The translations under genes were made by a program, and so were the position numbers. This document shows positions 9,901 through 18,670 of a DNA stretch of 55,198 nt, one piece after another. The notes under the pieces are model-generated. The model was given only the letters and a program-made list of their open reading frames with translations, was not told the origin of the DNA and ran no database searches. The stretch spans positions 1-55,198 of the forward strand of contig CAKQOG010000015.1 in NCBI GenBank assembly GCA_934255485.1. The letters run 5' to 3'. How positions within the stretch are numbered: position 1 is the first letter of the stretch; every line of letters begins with the position of its first letter. The stretch comes from an uncultured Prevotellamassilia sp. GTDB lineage: Bacteria > Bacteroidota > Bacteroidia > Bacteroidales > Bacteroidaceae.

Positions 9901-10196
9901 ATGCGGTCGAGCACTTGAGTTTCGAGTTTATCGATTTGGTTAAAGATAACCTCACGATCCTCGATTGCAGTTTCTTCGATCTTAGCCTTTAGCTGATCGA
10001 TTTTTTCTTTAATGTCGTCAGCCGAATGCTGAATGGTGTGCTGAAGTTCTTTGGTCTTTGCACGCAAGGCATCATTGTCGAGTGCCTGGATGGTAGGATA
10101 AGCGGCTTTAATCTTTTCAACCCAAGGCTGTATGAGTTTCATGTCACGGGTTGATTTATTGCCAAACAGTTTGCTGAGAAATTTATTGATGTCCAT
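6963..10196 (-). CDS. secA: Preprotein translocase ATPase SecA
   Basis: SecA drives unfolded preproteins through SecYEG at the inner membrane by ATP hydrolysis. Visible landmarks are Walker A TGEGKT (K196), DEVDS (D298 region), the preprotein-crosslinking region, [12 protein letters not shown], and [20 protein letters not shown]. At 1077 residues it is longer than E. coli SecA (901). The surplus sits mainly in an insertion after the first nucleotide-binding motifs (about 330-410), as in other Bacteroidetes. The C-terminus is a short Glu/Gln-rich tail ending DEDGNPEK. The Cys-rich zinc-binding SEC-C motif seen at the end of many SecA proteins is absent. The gene is monocistronic, with its own terminator and a likely promoter at 10259-10266. 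Confidence 0.98.
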   Translation of the reverse strand: [1077 protein letters not shown]

Positions 10197-10258
10197 AAAA
10201 GGATATGTTTTTTTAGTAAATGATGCCTACCCCACTACATAGGATATTCTATTAGGAC

Positions 10259-10266
10259 CAAACATA
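10259..10266 (-). promoter_or_regulatory. Candidate -7 box of the secA promoter
   Basis: The minus strand reads TATGTTTG, matching the Bacteroidetes -7 consensus TAnnTTTG, about 63 bases before the secA start codon. The -33 element is not clear. Confidence 0.45.
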
Positions 10267-10343
10267 CACGTTGTTAAAGCCCACAATGGATAAAGCATCA
10301 GAGTTAATAATATAGCGCCATACGGCTTGTTTTCGCACGGTTT

Positions 10344-11942
10344 TTAGTGTAGCGGAGCCACACTGCATGCATTGGGTGCTCTGATGCGCATAGCCTTTGC
10401 CAAGGTGGGGGCTATGTAGTCTATACTTACGGGAGTTTCAATGGTTTCGGCCTTGAAACCTTCGCCAAGAAACACTACCGGAAATGGTATGTAGGATTCT
10501 CTTACAAGTTGATTTTCGTGTGTAGAAGCGTTTATGTAATGCCAACCTGGTGCAACCTCAATCAGCACATCGCCCGAATAGCGGGGGTTATATCCTCCGC
10601 GCATACGGCTTATACCTGGCGTCCAAGCTCCTTGCAACAAGCGCGACGATGTGTAAACATCCTTCACTCCTGAGAGTTGAAGCAAAAAGTCTTGTGCACG
10701 CTCAAGCATCTCTGCCAGATTGATTTGCTTTTGCTCTATAAGTTTGTGGTTAAAATAGAGTTGTGTTCCAAAACTTGCTTCTACATATTGCCCTTGTCCG
10801 TAAACAGCCACAAAATACATATTGAGCAATGCACTTGCACGCTCTACATCGAACACTCCTGTGGGAATGCGATATTTTGATAAATCGGCCGTTTCTTCAT
10901 CGGCATAGCCTGTTGAGGTGAGTACAAACAAGGCATTGTCTTTGCCCACCTTATGTTCTACCGACTTGATGAGTTCTGCCAAGGCACGATCGAGGCGCAC
11001 ATAGGTGTCTTGCAACTCCATAGGGCTTTCGCTCACCGTGTGATGGTCGATATTGCCTGCATAGAGCGTAAGCGCCAAGTAGTCGGGCACTGCGTCATTG
11101 CCTATCATTGTGCCATTGATGCACTGATTGGCAGCCTTCACCACTTCTTCGTTTATGAGTCCGCTGGTTTTGAATGTTTCAAACCTGCGGTCGCCAACAA
11201 ACTTATGTGTAAAAGGCTTTTTCATTCCCCCTGAGAGGAAATATGAAAAGTTGCCTACAAACTCGCTTGAGGGTTTCCACACAAGCGATTTAAGTCGGTC
11301 GTTAAGGCTTTTGCTATTCAGTACGGCTGCCCAAGTAGGCAGGTTTTTTCCGTAATAGGTAGACGAGCACCATTGTCCCGTGCGGTCGTCCATCCATATA
11401 GCGCCATCGGCTGCATGTCCAGCACTCAGCACGGCTGCATCGCGATAGGGAGCTATGGCATAAACCAAGGCTTTGCCCTCGCTTGCCACCTTAAGTTCGT
11501 CGCCTATGGTAGATACCCCCAAGTAGGTTGGTGCCGATGCATCGGAAGTTTGCAAGCCTGAATATTGTTTGTTTTCAACGCAATAAACAGGGCGAAGTGT
11601 TTCGCGATCGAGCCACTTCATGCCTACCACGCCATGATTATATGGTGTGGTTCCTGTTGCTAATGTAGCCGCTGCCGATGCTCTATCGGGGCGATATTGC
11701 GGATATTCTGCTTGTTGATAAACGCGTCCCTCTCTCAACAAACGCGCAAAGCCGTCTTGTCCGTAAAGGGGCATGAAGGCATTGAGGTAGTCAGTACGCA
11801 ACTGGTCTACCAATATGCTAACCACCACACGTGGAACGCCTGTTCCAGCGGCTTGTGCCTCTGGTGCCGACAACACCGTCATTGCGGTGAGCAACGACAT
11901 AAGCAGTGGCAAACGCACGATGTTTGGTGAGTGATTGGTCAT
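10344..11942 (-). CDS. Alkaline-phosphatase-superfamily protein (PafA-like), apparently catalytically degenerate
   Basis: The 532-residue exported protein (hydrophobic signal segment about 11-32) follows the fold of PafA, the phosphate-insensitive alkaline phosphatase of Bacteroidetes: VSILVDQLRTDY with metal ligand D46, LLREG, TGTTPYNHGVVG, ELQDTYVRLDRALAELI, and a final DYIAPTLAKAMRI. The catalytic set is broken. The Thr nucleophile of PafA (41 residues after the first Asp) is R87 here. The Asn 21 residues further on is M108. The usual TADHG metal-binding motif reads TSTGY. The D-x3-H pair is altered (NIDHHTV). One late His (STH before ENQLVRESY) may remain. It is likely a non-hydrolytic relative that binds a ligand or a partner. 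It lies 31 bases downstream of the DUF4105 gene and is probably co-transcribed. Confidence 0.8.
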   Translation of the reverse strand: MTNHSPNIVRLPLLMSLLTAMTVLSAPEAQAAGTGVPRVVVSILVDQLRTDYLNAFMPLYGQDGFARLLREGRVYQQAEYPQYRPDRASAAATLATGTTPYNHGVVGMKWLDRETLRPVYCVENKQYSGLQTSDASAPTYLGVSTIGDELKVASEGKALVYAIAPYRDAAVLSAGHAADGAIWMDDRTGQWCSSTYYGKNLPTWAAVLNSKSLNDRLKSLVWKPSSEFVGNFSYFLSGGMKKPFTHKFVGDRRFETFKTSGLINEEVVKAANQCINGTMIGNDAVPDYLALTLYAGNIDHHTVSESPMELQDTYVRLDRALAELIKSVEHKVGKDNALFVLTSTGYADEETADLSKYRIPTGVFDVERASALLNMYFVAVYGQGQYVEASFGTQLYFNHKLIEQKQINLAEMLERAQDFLLQLSGVKDVYTSSRLLQGAWTPGISRMRGGYNPRYSGDVLIEVAPGWHYINASTHENQLVRESYIPFPVVFLGEGFKAETIETPVSIDYIAPTLAKAMRIRAPNACSVAPLH

Positions 11943-11973
11943 TAAGAGAGTTATTTATATTTTGATAATCAGA

Positions 11974-13239
11974 TTATTTTTCAGTTATTTGAGCTCGAGG
12001 TATATTAACATACTGCGCTACTAATCTTACTGCCAACGCAGCAATAATAAGGTATGCCTCAACGGAGTATGACTGTAAGCCTGCAATTCCCACTATGAAT
12101 GTAGCCACTAACATGAATGCTTCTACCCATACGCTCCAACAACGGCGTCCATTGACAGCACTTTTCATGTACCATGCAAAGAATATCAATGGCAGAGGGT
12201 TAAACATCAGCACAAGCCAATTGCTACCCACTGCTGGATGTTCTGAAAAGAAGAACAAAAATGCAATGATACATCCCGTAAGTCCTTGTGAAAGATAGAG
12301 TAGCACATCGTATTGCCAATACAACTTGTGCTTGAAATATTCTATCAAACTAACAATTATTGTTACAACAAGAAGTGTGCCAAACGCTGCTATTGGGCTT
12401 ATCGGAAAGTTTTTATTGGGCATTGGCTGCACTGGGAGCAATGTACAAGTGGGAGCTACCAAATGTCGTTCTGACCCATCGGCATTCTTCACCAATGCCT
12501 TTTCTACATAACGCTCTGCATAGATAGGTGCAAACATCTGCTTGCGAATATCGGTACCTCTATCGGTTTCTGCCCCAAGCAAAATATTCTGCCCAAACTC
12601 GTTCCATGGGCTAGTAGCAGAGAACTCCTCTACGATGTCACGCAAACTCATCTCGTTGTTTACTTTGGGCCATACAACTTTTCCGTCTATGGCTTTTTCT
12701 ATCACATCGAGTGCACGTGTAGTGCAATTGTTATAAAAGAAATTATACCGATACGTGGCATTTTGTGGCAAGAGGTTATTGCTCAATGCGTCTACCAATC
12801 GTTGGGCTTCGGCTGGCATAAGGTTTAACACTTGTTCGTCAATGCCACGCCCTTCGCGCGCATACGCATCATAAAAGATGCTATAAGGCACAACACCAAG
12901 TTCGTAATCAGTTTTGCCCAACATAAACCGCCACATAAAGTGGGGTTGTTCAAAACTAAATGTGCCATAGTTAAACACCCAGTCGCTTTGTCGGCGCCCA
13001 ACCTCTTTTACACGGATAGCAGTGTGACCATAAAGTTCGTACACAAGTTGGCCTGGGGTGCAGGTGAGCAAACTCACCACTACAGAGTCTTTTGTTGTCT
13101 CTTTATGGGGTTGCTCTGCGGCTATTAGTTTGCCACTACTTGGCTCTTCCATTCTTAAACTACCATTTAACAATTGCGCTTTAGCAACAAATGGCAACGA
13201 GAATAGGCATATTAATAAGCAATAAATAAATCTTTTCAT
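11974..13239 (-). CDS. DUF4105 (Lnb-like N-terminal domain) membrane protein
   Basis: This 421-residue protein starts MKRFIYCLLICLFSLPFVAKAQ, a clear signal peptide; an in-frame ATG 16 codons upstream (13287) would spoil it and overlaps the promoter. Residues about 45-250 form a DUF4105 domain, the periplasmic domain found in the lipoprotein transacylase Lnb: LLTCTPGQLVYELYGHTAIRV, FNYGTFSFEQPHFMWRF, YNFFYNNCTTRALDVIE. The conserved His and Cys (H in YGHTAI, C in NNCTTR) are the likely catalytic pair. The C-terminal third has five or so hydrophobic helices. The family suggests acyl transfer or hydrolysis at the inner-membrane surface, but the substrate is not known. Its gene leads an operon with the PafA-like gene. 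Confidence 0.82.
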   Translation of the reverse strand: MKRFIYCLLICLFSLPFVAKAQLLNGSLRMEEPSSGKLIAAEQPHKETTKDSVVVSLLTCTPGQLVYELYGHTAIRVKEVGRRQSDWVFNYGTFSFEQPHFMWRFMLGKTDYELGVVPYSIFYDAYAREGRGIDEQVLNLMPAEAQRLVDALSNNLLPQNATYRYNFFYNNCTTRALDVIEKAIDGKVVWPKVNNEMSLRDIVEEFSATSPWNEFGQNILLGAETDRGTDIRKQMFAPIYAERYVEKALVKNADGSERHLVAPTCTLLPVQPMPNKNFPISPIAAFGTLLVVTIIVSLIEYFKHKLYWQYDVLLYLSQGLTGCIIAFLFFFSEHPAVGSNWLVLMFNPLPLIFFAWYMKSAVNGRRCWSVWVEAFMLVATFIVGIAGLQSYSVEAYLIIAALAVRLVAQYVNIPRAQITEK

Positions 13240-13284
13240 TGTTGATAGTTGGCAAGATGTGCATTGTGCATACCTCTTGCGCTG

Positions 13285-13292
13285 CAAAGTTA
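13285..13292 (-). promoter_or_regulatory. Candidate -7 box for the DUF4105 gene
   Basis: The minus strand reads TAACTTTG, an exact TAnnTTTG match, about 46 bases before the chosen ATG at 13239. It overlaps the upstream alternative start, which supports the shorter protein. No clear TTTG is found 19-21 bases upstream. Confidence 0.5.
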
Positions 13293-13718
13293 CTAACTTT
13301 TAGTAGGTTACTCATGCGTTTCTACGTTTTTTTTGTATTTATGCTTTTTGTTTTGGAATAAAAATTTTTGCTATGGTATGACAAGAGCCATATTATGCGT
13401 CTTTCTATAAAACATAGACTAAGTATAAGTAGGTATTTAAATTTATTTATAGAACCACCCTGAAAAGAATACAAAATAACGAAAAAAAAGACAAAGTTCA
13501 CACAAAATAGATTCCTTCATCATCGTATACTCACCTATATGTAGCCTTATGAAATGAGCGTGAGAGATGAAAAGTTTATAAATTGAACTTTTAAATCGTC
13601 ATATTTCGATTTTTTTGAGGCACAAGATACGACGACTCATTTTTTTTGAAAAATGAAAGATTTTGTTATTCATTGATAATCAACAGTTTGTAAATGCCTC
13701 ATCAAAATCTAACATTAC

Positions 13719-13802
13719 AAGGATACGTATCCTTGTAGGCTTATAACGCCTTTATAAGCTTACAAGAATACGCATTATAGCGACATAAGAATACGTATCC
13801 TT
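13719..13802. repeat. Array of four palindromic sites at 23-bp pitch (copy 1)
   Basis: Sites begin at 13719 (AAGGATACGTATCCTT, perfect; the palindrome extends to 20 bp), about 13742 (TATAACGCCTTTATAA, degenerate), 13764 (AAGAATACGCATTATA) and 13787 (AAGAATACGTATCCTT). Steps are 23, 22 and 23 bp. The same core recurs at 36550-36634. The pitch and dyad symmetry suggest binding sites for a dimeric protein, or a mobile repeat; the function is unknown. Confidence 0.75.
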
Positions 13803-13907
13803 GCTACATTATAACACGCTTGTTGTCATTTTTCATTTGTTTTTAAGTCAAACTTAGCTTAGTATGTATACTATTGTATTACAGTTTTCACTCTATTTTG
13901 AATAGTT

Positions 13908-13932
13908 CAAAATGTCAATAAATGTTCACAAA
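13908..13932 (+). repeat. 25-bp string shared with the FKBP upstream region (copy 1)
   Basis: Positions 13908-13932 are identical to 36736-36760 (core TGTCAATAAATGTTCACAAA). In both places the string lies 102-106 bases downstream of a palindrome array and in the same orientation, so array and string form one composite element. Confidence 0.8.
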
Positions 13933-14021
13933 TTAAAAGGGGGAAGGCTATTATATTGTGTACAATTAATCGTTAAAAAATATAACATTCAACCTTATTC
14001 TTTTATTTAGAAATTCAATCC

Positions 14022-14053
14022 TTTGGGCATTCTAAATAAATGCAGTATTTTTG
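14022..14053 (+). promoter_or_regulatory. Promoter of the beta-galactosidase gene
   Basis: TTTG at 14022-14025, 20 bases, then TATTTTTG at 14046-14053: a full match to the Bacteroidetes -33/-7 pattern. It would give an untranslated leader of about 130 bases. Confidence 0.7.
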
Positions 14054-14189
14054 CAAGCAAAGGCAAATATGAAGTAAGCATTCGAAAACGAATTGGATAT
14101 GGATTTTGAATACCTACTTATTGGTGTTTAAGTAACAAATTTGTTAAGAAATAAAATCATCTAACAATTATATCAATAACAAACTTTTC

Positions 14190-17100
14190 ATGAAGCAAAC
14201 AACATGGTCGAACAAAATGACATGGCTACGCAAACTGCTTGTTTTGTTCGCATTCTGCTCCTATGCTGGTTCTGCATTGTGGGCACAGCTGAGCGAAGAC
14301 AAGTACTACTACATTAAAAATGTAGAAAGTGGTAACGTTCTCTCAAACGGAGGTTCGGGTCAAAAAGATGCCTCTATATTTCTTGAGGCTAAAGATGAAA
14401 CCTCTATGGGACAAAAGTGGACACTTAAGTCGGTGGGCAATGACAATGAATTCCTCATTATTAGTGCCGGCTACCCAACAATGGGCATAGATGCCAACTC
14501 AAGCAAGAACTTTTGGCTTTTGCAGTGGACATCACAAATGAGTGATAACCAAATTTTTACCCTTGCAGCTGTTGATGGTGAAAAAAATGTTTATCAGATT
14601 AAGTGGACCAAAGACCCAAGTCGCATGATTACGGCATGTGGCTCGTATTTAGTTGTATCGAACTTTATTGACGATGGCGATGCCACTAAGTTTGAGTTTG
14701 AAGAAACCACACCCCAAGAGATTGTTAAAGGCAAGGAATGGGAAGACGAAACAACCTTTGGCGTGAACCGTTTGACAGCTCATGCCACCTTTATGCCCTA
14801 TGCATCTACCGAGAAAATGCATGCCGATGTTGCACGCTACGACAAGCCTTGGGTAGATCCTAAGGGGGCTGACTGGATGAGTCTTAATGGTGTGTGGAAC
14901 CTTAAGTGGACTACCGAAATCAATAAGGCGCCTAAAGAAGACTTTTATGCCGACAATGTTGATGCCTCGTCGTGGGACACTATCAGCGTACCATCATGTC
15001 TTGAAATGAAGGGTTATGGCGACCCCTACTACATCAATGTGGGTTACCCCTTTACCGACAACTATCCCAACATCAACATGGCCTATGGCTGCTTAAATGC
15101 TGTGGCTTCGTATCGCAGAAACTTTACCCTACCCGCAGGATGGAAGAACAACAAGCGCATTGTGCTCCACTTTGATGGCATATATAGTGCTGCTTATGTG
15201 TGGGTAAATGGTCAATATGTTGGTTACACCGAAGAGTCGAACAATGACTCTGAATTTGACCTCTCTGAAGTGGCTCGCGAGGGCGAAAACAATATTTCTG
15301 TACAGGTAATACGCTTTAGCGATGGTTCATACCTCGAAGGACAAGACATGTGGCACATGAGTGGCATTCACCGCGATGTGTATCTGTATGCCACCCCAAA
15401 AACCTACATACAAGACCACGTTATTACCGACGACATGGCTGCGCCTTACCAATCGGCAAACCTAAATGTTGCACTCAACGTACAAAACCCCAGCGGTCAA
15501 GCCGTAAACAAAAAGATTAGGGTGCGCCTTATCAGTCCTGAGGGCGAACAAGTGGCGGAGCAAACAGAAGACTTTGCGTTTGCTGCCGATGAAACATCAC
15601 TGCAACACGATGTGGCTCTACCCAACATTGACAACATTGAAACATGGAGCACTGAAAGCCCCAAACTCTACACTGTAGAAATTGCACAACTCGCTGATAA
15701 TGGTGTCGAAGAAATGGCATTCTCAACCAAATATGGTTTCCGCGTAGTAGAGATAAATAACCGTCGCGTTTACGTAAATGGTCAACGTGTGCTCTTCCGC
15801 GGTGTTAATGCGCAAGACACACATCCCGTTCATGGTCGCGCTATCGACGTTGCCACCATGCTGCGCGATGTCGTAATGATGAAGCAAGCCAACATCAACC
15901 TTGTGCGTACAAGCCACTACCCACGTCAGGCAAAAATGTATGCCATGTTCGACTATTACGGACTTTATTGCATGGACGAAGCCGACATTGAATGCCACTA
16001 CAATTGGGAACAAGGTGGCAATACAATTTCGAGTGCAAGTTCATGGAAAGCACAATTTATCGACCGCACCGAACGCATGGTGCTACGCGACCGCAACCAC
16101 CCATCCGTGGTATTTTGGAGCCTTGGCAACGAGAGCGGTGTTGGTTCAAACCTGCAAGCAACCTACGACTTGTGCAAAGAACTCGACCCTAAGCGCATTG
16201 TTCACTACGAGGGTGCTACCCGTGGCGGCGCTCCATACACCGACCTCTATAGTGTGATGTACCCTAACTACGACCGTGCCAAGAGCTTGGCAAACAGCGT
16301 GTCTCAACCATTCTTTATGTGCGAGTTTGCCCACTCTATGGGCAATGCCACTGGTAACTTTAAGAACTATTGGGATGCCATTAACACCTCGTCGGCAGGC
16401 ATTGGCGGATGTATTTGGGACTGGGTAGACCAAAGCATTTACAAGGCAGATGATATTAAAAAAGGCACGCTCATGGCCAACGGATACCACAAATACTACT
16501 CTGGTTATGACTTTTCAAATAGCAATCATCAAGGCAACTTTGTAAACAATGGTCTTATCACTGCTCATCGTGCATGGTCGCCCAAGTTGGCAGAGGTTAA
16601 AGCAGTTTACCAACAAGCAAGCTTTAGCAACTTTAACTTCAAACGTAAAATAGTACAAGTGGTAAATAAATTTAATTTTACCAATCTTGCCGACAAATAT
16701 CGCCTTGCATACGCTCTCTTAAAGGATGGTGTTGAGATTGAAACCGATACAATCGACGTGCCCAACACAGAGGCTGGCAAAACGTCTGCCAACATAACAC
16801 TTCCTGTTCAATCAACTATTGAAACGGGAGCTGAATATTTCTTAACTCTCTCTCTTGTTCTGAAAGATTCTACCACATGGGCAGCTGCTGGCTACCCCGT
16901 AGCGTCGCAACAGTTTACAGTGCAAAGCCGTTCACGCAACCTCGACCAAATTACAAATAGTGGCAGCGACGAACTCACAGTGCAAACCAACCAATATGGC
17001 AACTACTTGATTGAAAATAGCAAAAACCACTTCTTAGTAGACAAGGCTTCGGGCAGACTGCGCGAGTGGAGCTATGCTAACACCCCAATCATTAGTCGCA

Positions 17101-18080
17101 TTGACCAAACACTCGACTACGACAACTTCCGCTGGGTAGAGAACGACGAAGCAAACGGCAACTCGCTTTCAACAAGCAATGGCATTAAGTCGCGCACACT
17201 CACCACAGTACCCACACTCAACAACAAGGGCAACGTAACCTTTGTCACTACCGAAACTGGTAGCTACTGCAACGTTACTTACACCTATACCATCTACCCC
17301 GATGGCACAGTAGACGTAAAGGCTATTTATAACTCACAAGCAAACAACAATTTGCGCCGTATCGGTAGCAAAATAACTTTGCCTGCAACGTTTGAAAAGG
17401 TTAATTACTATGCACGCGGCCCATGGGAAAACTACAACGATCGCTTAGATGCAGCACACTTTGGCCGCTACAATAGTACCGTAACCGACTTCTTAACTGA
17501 GCTTGCACGTCCACAATCATGTGGCAACCGCACAGCCTTGCGCGACATCACACTTACTGATACGCTAACTGGCATGGCTCTACGCATCGAAACCGAAGGC
17601 CAAGTGTCGTTCTCAGCACTTCATTACGATGACAAAACTTTGGCTTCTACCAAACACTATTTTGAACTTACTCCTGGTGGTAACGTGGTGTTACACCTCG
17701 ACTATCAGCAAAAAGGTTTGGGCAATGCAAGTTGCGGTCAGGGCACAGGTACCCTATCGCAATACCTCTGTCCACAAGGTGGCAAGTATACACATACACT
17801 ACGTTTCCGCCCACTCACAAAAGAAGAGGTTACTGGTGTAAACACCATTACCACCGATGCTTATAATAGCTACAATGTTAAGGTTATGGGCAACGAAGTT
17901 GTGCTTACAGGAAACATTAAAGCTGGCACTACTATGCACGTCTACGACCTTGGAGGTTCGATGATTGCAAGCGCCACAGCAAGCTCTGCCACCTCACAAC
18001 TTTCGGCATCTATTGCAGGTCAGCCACAAGGTACATACCTCGTTAAGGTTGGTAACGTATGCTTTAAGATTGCAATGTAA
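14190..18080 (+). CDS. Secreted GH2 beta-galactosidase with N-terminal trefoil-like domain and T9SS sorting domain
   Basis: This 1296-residue exported enzyme should remove terminal beta-galactose from glycans outside the cell. After a signal peptide (FAFCSYAGSALWAQ) comes a ricin-like beta-trefoil segment (about 35-170), then the GH2 sugar-binding, Ig-like and TIM-barrel domains of the LacZ type. The acid/base is E648 in LGNESGVG and the nucleophile E712 in FMCEFAHSMGN. ERMVLRDRNHPSVVFWS and the LacZ-type C-terminal domain (YARGPWENYNDR) confirm the family. The last 80 residues form a sorting domain (MHVYDLGGSMIAS ... GTYLVKVG), pointing to type IX secretion. Close GH2 relatives act on other beta-linked sugars, so the substrate is an inference. 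It stands alone behind its own promoter. Confidence 0.93.
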   Translation: MKQTTWSNKMTWLRKLLVLFAFCSYAGSALWAQLSEDKYYYIKNVESGNVLSNGGSGQKDASIFLEAKDETSMGQKWTLKSVGNDNEFLIISAGYPTMGIDANSSKNFWLLQWTSQMSDNQIFTLAAVDGEKNVYQIKWTKDPSRMITACGSYLVVSNFIDDGDATKFEFEETTPQEIVKGKEWEDETTFGVNRLTAHATFMPYASTEKMHADVARYDKPWVDPKGADWMSLNGVWNLKWTTEINKAPKEDFYADNVDASSWDTISVPSCLEMKGYGDPYYINVGYPFTDNYPNINMAYGCLNAVASYRRNFTLPAGWKNNKRIVLHFDGIYSAAYVWVNGQYVGYTEESNNDSEFDLSEVAREGENNISVQVIRFSDGSYLEGQDMWHMSGIHRDVYLYATPKTYIQDHVITDDMAAPYQSANLNVALNVQNPSGQAVNKKIRVRLISPEGEQVAEQTEDFAFAADETSLQHDVALPNIDNIETWSTESPKLYTVEIAQLADNGVEEMAFSTKYGFRVVEINNRRVYVNGQRVLFRGVNAQDTHPVHGRAIDVATMLRDVVMMKQANINLVRTSHYPRQAKMYAMFDYYGLYCMDEADIECHYNWEQGGNTISSASSWKAQFIDRTERMVLRDRNHPSVVFWSLGNESGVGSNLQATYDLCKELDPKRIVHYEGATRGGAPYTDLYSVMYPNYDRAKSLANSVSQPFFMCEFAHSMGNATGNFKNYWDAINTSSAGIGGCIWDWVDQSIYKADDIKKGTLMANGYHKYYSGYDFSNSNHQGNFVNNGLITAHRAWSPKLAEVKAVYQQASFSNFNFKRKIVQVVNKFNFTNLADKYRLAYALLKDGVEIETDTIDVPNTEAGKTSANITLPVQSTIETGAEYFLTLSLVLKDSTTWAAAGYPVASQQFTVQSRSRNLDQITNSGSDELTVQTNQYGNYLIENSKNHFLVDKASGRLREWSYANTPIISRIDQTLDYDNFRWVENDEANGNSLSTSNGIKSRTLTTVPTLNNKGNVTFVTTETGSYCNVTYTYTIYPDGTVDVKAIYNSQANNNLRRIGSKITLPATFEKVNYYARGPWENYNDRLDAAHFGRYNSTVTDFLTELARPQSCGNRTALRDITLTDTLTGMALRIETEGQVSFSALHYDDKTLASTKHYFELTPGGNVVLHLDYQQKGLGNASCGQGTGTLSQYLCPQGGKYTHTLRFRPLTKEEVTGVNTITTDAYNSYNVKVMGNEVVLTGNIKAGTTMHVYDLGGSMIASATASSATSQLSASIAGQPQGTYLVKVGNVCFKIAM

Positions 18081-18105
18081 GCTATATGCAAGTAGTATAA
18101 ATGCT

Positions 18106-18182
18106 TAAGCCTCTTTTCTGCAATATTCTCCATAATAGTTTTTATAACTACAATGGAAAAAATATGGCAGAAAAGAGGCTTA
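18106..18182. repeat. 16-bp perfect inverted repeat before the phosphatase gene
   Basis: Arms TAAGCCTCTTTTCTGC (18106-18121) and its exact complement (18167-18182) enclose 45 bases; pairing can extend past a one-base bulge. It starts 26 bases after the beta-galactosidase stop and ends 18 bases before the phosphatase ATG (18200). No T-run follows, so it may be an atypical terminator, a leader structure or a remnant of a small mobile element. Confidence 0.75.
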
Positions 18183-18199
18183 TTTATCCCCCTAAAACA

Positions 18200-18670
18200 A
18201 TGAAAATTTTATTTATCTGCTTAGGCAATATTTGCCGTTCATGTACTGCCGAAGAGGTGTTTCGCACCTTGGTAAAACGCGCAGGGTTAGAGGCTAATTT
18301 TATGATAGACTCAGCAGGACTAATCAACTATCACGAGGGCGAACTACCCGACCCACGCATGCGCCATCATGCGCATAATCACGGCTACAACCTTACCCAC
18401 CATTCGCGCCCTATTACTACTGATGACTTTTATACCTTCGACCTCATTGTGGCCATGGATACTCAAAACCGCCAAAGATTATTGCACCTTGCCCCTACTG
18501 CCGAAGCCGAAAAGAAAGTGGTGATGATGGCCAACTACTTCCACCATCATCCCGATGCCACCTACATTCCCGACCCTTATTATGGCGGAGATGCCGACTT
18601 TGAGCTTGTGATTGAATTGCTCGAAGATGCTTGTGCTGGATTGCTCAACGCATGCTTGGCAAAAATGTAA
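18200..18670 (+). CDS. Low-molecular-weight protein-tyrosine phosphatase
   Basis: The 156-residue cytoplasmic enzyme removes phosphate from phosphotyrosine through a cysteinyl-phosphate intermediate. The active-site loop is C7LGNICR13S immediately after the start MKILFI, and the general-acid loop is IPDPYYGG near the C-terminus. Length fits the family (about 150). An in-frame upstream ATG (18164) lies inside the hairpin arm and would add residues before the first beta strand, so I prefer 18200. In many bacteria such phosphatases reset tyrosine kinases that control polysaccharide export. No such kinase is next to it here, so that role is only possible. Confidence 0.93.
   Translation: MKILFICLGNICRSCTAEEVFRTLVKRAGLEANFMIDSAGLINYHEGELPDPRMRHHAHNHGYNLTHHSRPITTDDFYTFDLIVAMDTQNRQRLLHLAPTAEAEKKVVMMANYFHHHPDATYIPDPYYGGDADFELVIELLEDACAGLLNACLAKM

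Larger units (their letters stand above)
13293..14189. other. Long AT-rich intergenic region between divergent genes
   Basis: About 900 bases without a credible gene. It contains half of a hairpin sequence like the terminator at 44773-44812 (TAGAACCACCCT near 13444), the palindrome array at 13719-13802, the 25-bp shared string at 13908-13932, and the beta-galactosidase promoter at 14022-14053. The part from 13293 to 13700 shows nothing else I can name. Confidence 0.7.
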
